64,000 nucleotides of DNA from an uncultured Bacteroides sp. (GTDB lineage Bacteria > Bacteroidota > Bacteroidia > Bacteroidales > Bacteroidaceae), in NCBI GenBank assembly GCA_900766195.1, contig CAAFUN010000148.1, positions 1-64,000 on the forward strand. The letters run 5' to 3'. The translations under genes were made by a program, and so were the position numbers. Each line of letters starts with the position of its first letter. Position 1 is the stretch's first letter. The notes under the pieces are model-generated. The model saw only the letters and a list, made by a program, of their open reading frames with translations. It had not been told where the DNA came from and ran no database searches. Shown one piece after another: positions 59,950 to 64,000 of this stretch.

Positions 59950-60342
59950 CTACTCTGCACCTCGTTGATTCACTGTAATAGTAGATTTATCAACTACTAA
60001 TCCTCCTGTTGCTTCTTCCGAAAGAATGATCTTTCCTGACCTCAATGATCCCCCTTTATTATCTTCTGTTACACTAATAATAATGCGATCCGTAGTTCGA
60101 ACAACAGAGATAAAACTGCCTTCTTTACGCACAAACCATGTAGAGCCTTTGGCAGCACCAGTCATGACTACAATTTTTTCATCCTTAATCTTTGCATTAG
60201 AACTAAATGTGACATCCGTTTTATCAGGACTTAGGTTTGCAGGTATAAAATTGTACTGCAAATCGTAATCATCTTTACATCCCGTCGCAATCACTAAGGT
60301 TACACACAATGAAGCAAGCAAAATTCCATATCTAATTTTCAT
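59950..60342 (-). CDS. PUL lipoprotein with BACON-like domain
   Basis: The 130-aa protein has a lipoprotein signal (ILLASLCVTLVIATGC, Cys at about 22) and a short linker, then a beta-sandwich pattern like BACON: KGSTWFVRKEGSFISVVRTTDRIIISVTEDNKGGSLRSGKIILSEEATGGLVVDKSTITVNQRG. BACON-like domains are thought to distance surface glycan-binding proteins from the membrane or to bind mucins. It directly follows the SusD-like gene (26-nt gap), the position of a SusE/F-like accessory protein. Confidence 0.7.
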   Translation of the reverse strand: MKIRYGILLASLCVTLVIATGCKDDYDLQYNFIPANLSPDKTDVTFSSNAKIKDEKIVVMTGAAKGSTWFVRKEGSFISVVRTTDRIIISVTEDNKGGSLRSGKIILSEEATGGLVVDKSTITVNQRGAE

Positions 60343-60368
60343 ATTCTTCTATTATTATAAGATTTATA

Positions 60369-61979
60369 TTATTTGGCCCAGAAAAGTTTAATATAATAAC
60401 TATCATCTCCACCCATAGATTGTACTTGAGCATTATAATTAGTAGTATTATTACTACGCTCAGAGTTTGGATATTTAACACGATTTGGTACCTCCTTCAA
60501 GAGTTGCGCACCACCATCTGTTGGGAAGAATAAAGTGGGGTAACCAGTACGACGTATTTCATTCCACGCTTGAGAGGATTGGATAAAGCCAAAATTTAAC
60601 CATTTCTGTGTAATAATAGCTTCCAATTTATTGCTAGCAGATTCCCATACCTTAGTAGCATACCCAACTACTATTTGGTCACCAGGATATGCCAGTTTTG
60701 TACCATTTTTACTTGGGCTGATTGCATTTTCATGGAAATAGAACTGTGCTGAATACATTACGCCATTAATGAATGCTTGTTTTGCATCACCACTTGCCCA
60801 TCCCTGCTGATATGCTTCCGCTTTCAAAAATGCAACTTCCGAAGCAGTAAGAATAGGGCTGATAAATTGAGTATTGTAGCTTACTGTAGTAGAGTCAATA
60901 CGTGAATAAGCACGCTGTGCTGATGATTTCTGCGTATTATCATACTGTTCCTTATAAGTTTCGTTCTTTGGGTCCAAGCCTTTATATTCTCCTGTTGCAT
61001 TTTTCGAATATAGAATAGGTAAACGCGGATCATTTTCACCAGACACTGTCTTGGTAAGCACATTTATCATAGCCTGAGAAGCATTTACATAACCACCATC
61101 AGCATACCCAGTGCGAAGATCATCCGGGTTGAAAAAGTTAGCTGTATCATCATTATTAGATTTCAATCCAATCGTTTCATCATTGTTAGATACCAGTTTT
61201 TTGCCATTCAGAACTTCAGCAACAACCGTTCGCCCCTTTGCCGATAAAGCACCTTGTGAAGCTACACGAACAGCTAAACGCAGGCGAAGAGAGTTACAAT
61301 AAGCCTCCCACTTATTCAAATCTCCATTATTAATAAAGTCTTGCAAAGGTAAATTATTACTAGCCAAGGCATTCAAATTGCCATTCAAACTATGAATATC
61401 AGTGGAAAGTTCCCCAAGACGATCAAGCATAAGAGTATACAATCCATCTGCCTTATCATAAGATGCAAAACTTCCAGCTACATTACCTGTAAGATACAGA
61501 TAGCCAGCCTTCTCAAAAGGAGCATTACCAAATATGTCTACAATCTGAGACAAATGATCATAAACAAACACCTCTGCTAAGTCCTTAAAGATACGATAAG
61601 TTTCTTTTCTTTGTTCATCCAATTTCTCATACACATCTTGAAGTACTCGAAACTGCGTAAGTGTATTGTAAAAGTTTTTCCAACGATCGTCTGCATAACC
61701 ATCGCTTACACTATAAATACTTCCTTCTTCATTTAGGAAACCAATGGTCTGAGCATATACACCAAGCGAATAATTGTCCCACGTCCATGCACGCCAATAA
61801 GAATTAAAAGTATATGTACGACCAGCATAAAACACGCCAGTCATTAATTTATCACAAGATGCCTTCGTGGTTTTCGATGGATCGGAATATTTTTCCGTAT
61901 AATCACTATCAGTACAAGAACCGAATGACAGCATGGAAACCAATAGAATAAGATATAAATATATATTTTTCATCATCAT
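60369..61979 (-). CDS. SusD/RagB-family nutrient-binding lipoprotein (SusD-like_2 type)
   Basis: The first Met of a MMMK run is at 61979 (536 aa; 61973 is an alternative). A lipoprotein signal follows (IYLYLILLVSMLSFGSC). The mature part has the SusD helical core: AWTWDNYSLGVYAQTIGFLNEE, ETYRIFKDLAEVFVYDHLSQIVDIFGNAPFEKAGY, NKWEAYCNSLRLRLAVRVASQGAL, TASEVAFLKAEAYQQGW, and the C-terminal EAIITQKWLNFGFIQSSQAWNEIRRTGYPTLF. It is a cell-surface glycan receptor that sits as a lid on the SusC channel encoded immediately upstream, 19 nt away. Confidence 0.9.
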   Translation of the reverse strand: MMMKNIYLYLILLVSMLSFGSCTDSDYTEKYSDPSKTTKASCDKLMTGVFYAGRTYTFNSYWRAWTWDNYSLGVYAQTIGFLNEEGSIYSVSDGYADDRWKNFYNTLTQFRVLQDVYEKLDEQRKETYRIFKDLAEVFVYDHLSQIVDIFGNAPFEKAGYLYLTGNVAGSFASYDKADGLYTLMLDRLGELSTDIHSLNGNLNALASNNLPLQDFINNGDLNKWEAYCNSLRLRLAVRVASQGALSAKGRTVVAEVLNGKKLVSNNDETIGLKSNNDDTANFFNPDDLRTGYADGGYVNASQAMINVLTKTVSGENDPRLPILYSKNATGEYKGLDPKNETYKEQYDNTQKSSAQRAYSRIDSTTVSYNTQFISPILTASEVAFLKAEAYQQGWASGDAKQAFINGVMYSAQFYFHENAISPSKNGTKLAYPGDQIVVGYATKVWESASNKLEAIITQKWLNFGFIQSSQAWNEIRRTGYPTLFFPTDGGAQLLKEVPNRVKYPNSERSNNTTNYNAQVQSMGGDDSYYIKLFWAK

Positions 61980-61998
61980 TATTTTAAGTAAATATTCA

Positions 61999-64000
61999 TT
62001 AAAAAGAAGCACGTAAAGATATACCTAAAGAACGAGTGGTAGCTGTAGAACCACCCATTTTGGCTTGTGTAATCCAAGTAGTACCATCAGTAGCTTCAGC
62101 ATCGAATCCCGGCAAATTCTTATAAATATAAAATAGGTTACGACCAAATACTGAAAGAGATAAACTTTTGCACATTATCTTTGATAAAACAGATTTAGGC
62201 AAATTGTAAGTAATAGCAAGTTCACGACATTTTACATATGTATTATCAAATACGCCAAGATCATAATGCGTAATGGCATCATTTGGACCACTACCCCAAT
62301 TATAGCTCCAGTTAGCATATTGATCTGCTGCAATCATAACGTTATTAGGTTGTCCTGTTTTTACGTTTACACCTGGCAGAATGATACCATTGTCATAAAG
62401 ACGTTCTCCTTGAGGACCCACTGTTCCTTTATAAGGGACTACCGTAGTGCCATTCATATAAAATGTGTCTCCATAGCCTTCTCCATCATGATACTTCAAC
62501 GTTTCTTTAAGAGCACCTTGTCCCATCATGTACATCCAACCTGTGTTAAGCACAGCGCCACCAATACGATAGTCAAAAGACATGTCAAAAGAGAAATCTT
62601 TCCAGGTAAGTGTTGTAGCAAAACCGCCTACAAGTTTTGGCATAGCATTTCCAACTTTTACAGGCGCATCAGTCAATTTGTAGAACCCATTATCCATGAC
62701 GAGATACTCACCCTTCTCATTCTTATCAGGAACATAGGCATAAATATCACCCATTGGTCTTCCTACATAAGAGCGAAGGTAAGCCGCGCCACCATCCCAG
62801 TTACTATGTTCCAACATATCTACACCATCCATCAGTTTATTTACCATATTTTTGTTCCACGCCAAATTGCCGCGTAATGTCCAAGTCCAATCTTTGGTAG
62901 CAATAGGCGTTCCATATAGAGACAGTTCAAAGCCCTTATTTTTTAACTCACCAACATTTAAAATAATACTTGTTCCACCTGAAGTAGAAGGCATAGTAGT
63001 GTCCAATATTTGGTCTTTCACAGTATTAGTGTAGTATGACATTTCAAAGCCTAAACGATTGTTGAAAAATTTACTTTCCAAACCAAGCTCCACTTCGTAT
63101 TTCTTTTCAGGACGAAGATTTTCATTACCAACTTTAACATCTACACCATTATAAATCCAGCTTCCACCTACCGTTTTCTGAATATAAGCTTTAGCACCTT
63201 TATAAATATCTGGTGCATTACCTACCACACCGTACGACAAACGTATTTTACCATAATCATACCATTCGGGTAGCAAATTTCTAAATAATGAAGTATAAAT
63301 AACACTCCCATTTACAGAAGGATAGAAAAAGCTATTGTTACCTGAAGCCAATGTAGAGATCTTTTCTTGACGTGCAGTTCCTTCCAGATACGCCCAGTCA
63401 CTATATGAGAGACTTAACATTCCGAAAGCAGCAGTTTTCAAGTATTCCTTTACTTCTTCACTTGCCGATAAATTTTTGTTACTAGCATTTAAATGGAACC
63501 AATTCTCTACAGAAAGACCACCGTTTGTACCAGAGGAAAGATTAGTCATCTTTTCCTGACGTCCTTGCCACCCAATAGTGGCATCTAAACCTAGTTTTTC
63601 GGTAAGTTGAGTATTGTAATTAAGCATGATATCCCCATAAATGATATCATATCTATTATTCTGCAAACCATAATAACCATAGTTTCCGTTATTAAAAGCA
63701 ATAGATTGTTGTACGTTTTCCTTACTCTCAACTTTATTCATAGTCAAATCAGTGGCAAGACGACCTTTCAATGTCAATCCTTTAATAATTTGCCAACTTG
63801 GAGTAATATTAGCCATCAAGCGCCTATTGTTCTCCAGATATTCCTTACCTAATATATTCCAATAGTACTCTTCCACCAAAGCATTACAAGGAGGAGTATA
63901 TTCAAATCCTTCATTTGGCGTAAGCATTGTACTGTTATTGTATTTCTGATTCATATATCCTAAACTCGTCACAGTATGATTTCTCAGATAATTAATATCA
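61999..64000 (-). CDS. SusC/RagA-family TonB-dependent transporter, 5' end beyond the window
   Basis: About 666 C-terminal residues of an outer-membrane glycan importer are present; the frame stays open to the window edge, so the N-terminal plug and signal peptide are missing here. Conserved strands include GLTLKGRLATDLTMNKVESKEN, LNYNTQLTEKLGLDATIGWQGRQEKM, WAYLEGTARQEKISTLASGNNSFFYPSVNGSVIYT, KIRLSYGVVGNAPD, LGLESKFFNNRLGFEMSYYTNTVKDQIL and a C-terminal ALGISLRASF-like end with terminal Phe, as required for barrel insertion. With the SusD-like partner it forms the import complex of the PUL. Its substrate is likely a fucose-containing glycan. Confidence 0.92.
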   Translation of the reverse strand, partial: DINYLRNHTVTSLGYMNQKYNNSTMLTPNEGFEYTPPCNALVEEYYWNILGKEYLENNRRLMANITPSWQIIKGLTLKGRLATDLTMNKVESKENVQQSIAFNNGNYGYYGLQNNRYDIIYGDIMLNYNTQLTEKLGLDATIGWQGRQEKMTNLSSGTNGGLSVENWFHLNASNKNLSASEEVKEYLKTAAFGMLSLSYSDWAYLEGTARQEKISTLASGNNSFFYPSVNGSVIYTSLFRNLLPEWYDYGKIRLSYGVVGNAPDIYKGAKAYIQKTVGGSWIYNGVDVKVGNENLRPEKKYEVELGLESKFFNNRLGFEMSYYTNTVKDQILDTTMPSTSGGTSIILNVGELKNKGFELSLYGTPIATKDWTWTLRGNLAWNKNMVNKLMDGVDMLEHSNWDGGAAYLRSYVGRPMGDIYAYVPDKNEKGEYLVMDNGFYKLTDAPVKVGNAMPKLVGGFATTLTWKDFSFDMSFDYRIGGAVLNTGWMYMMGQGALKETLKYHDGEGYGDTFYMNGTTVVPYKGTVGPQGERLYDNGIILPGVNVKTGQPNNVMIAADQYANWSYNWGSGPNDAITHYDLGVFDNTYVKCRELAITYNLPKSVLSKIMCKSLSLSVFGRNLFYIYKNLPGFDAEATDGTTWITQAKMGGSTATTRSLGISLRASF

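Overview
The window looks like the chromosome of a member of the Bacteroidales, most likely Bacteroides or a close relative. It is AT-rich, and many genes are preceded by the Bacteroidetes -7 element TAnnTTTG, sometimes with a TTG/TTTG -33 element about 19 nt upstream. It carries a SusC/SusD polysaccharide utilisation locus, NigD-like and DUF4252 proteins, ECF sigma/anti-sigma pairs and Bacteroides-type tyrosine recombinase fragments. No species can be named from the sequence alone.

Layout. 1-0.85 kb: broken cytolysin-like gene at the window edge. 1.1-2.1 kb: MarR regulator and DUF2269 membrane protein. 2.1-8.7 kb: a Crp/Fnr regulator with an N-terminal CxxC, divergent from a seven-gene sulfur/heterodisulfide-reductase-like operon (DsrE2, TusA, MvhD, QmoA-like, QmoB/HdrA-like, small winged helix, QmoC-like). 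8.7-10.7 kb: MFS transporter and short-chain dehydrogenase. 11.4-18.6 kb: a heterodimeric ABC exporter, a LytS/LytTR two-component system, and a convergent third ABC exporter. 18.9-24 kb: Crp/Fnr, GNAT, AraC and HxlR regulators and a short UvrA-like ATPase. 24-28.4 kb: lactate permease and LutABC lactate oxidation. 28.6-33.5 kb: a self-complementary 22-bp repeat array, Crp/Fnr, HAD phosphatase, HchA-like protein, quinone oxidoreductase and a curA remnant. 34.1 kb: tRNA-Ser. 34.4-37.6 kb: pyruvate formate-lyase and its activase. 37.6-43.3 kb: ECF sigma plus anti-sigma-like beta-barrel protein, NigD, HTH-MGMT protein and two unknown secreted proteins. 43.5-44.15 kb: two integrase remnants beside two tRNA-Ser genes. 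44.3-48.2 kb: MutS2 and serine dehydratase. 48.2-53.5 kb: acetyltransferase, a second ECF operon, YeiH and LysR. 53.5-64 kb: a PUL with transglutaminase-like protein, sialidase-fold enzyme, GH29 fucosidase, BACON-like lipoprotein, SusD and SusC (cut by the window end).

How the parts connect. Lactate permease/LutABC, PflB/PflA and serine dehydratase form a pyruvate-centred anaerobic carbon module. The strongest candidate for an under-described system is the DsrE2-TusA-MvhD-QmoA/B/C-like operon: it encodes sulfur carriers plus a complete flavin/Fe-S/membrane electron chain similar to QmoABC, but with no AprAB, Sat or DsrAB in the window. The Crp/Fnr gene beside it and a perfect GTGAT-N4-ATCAC palindrome in the shared intergenic region suggest dedicated redox or nitrosative control.
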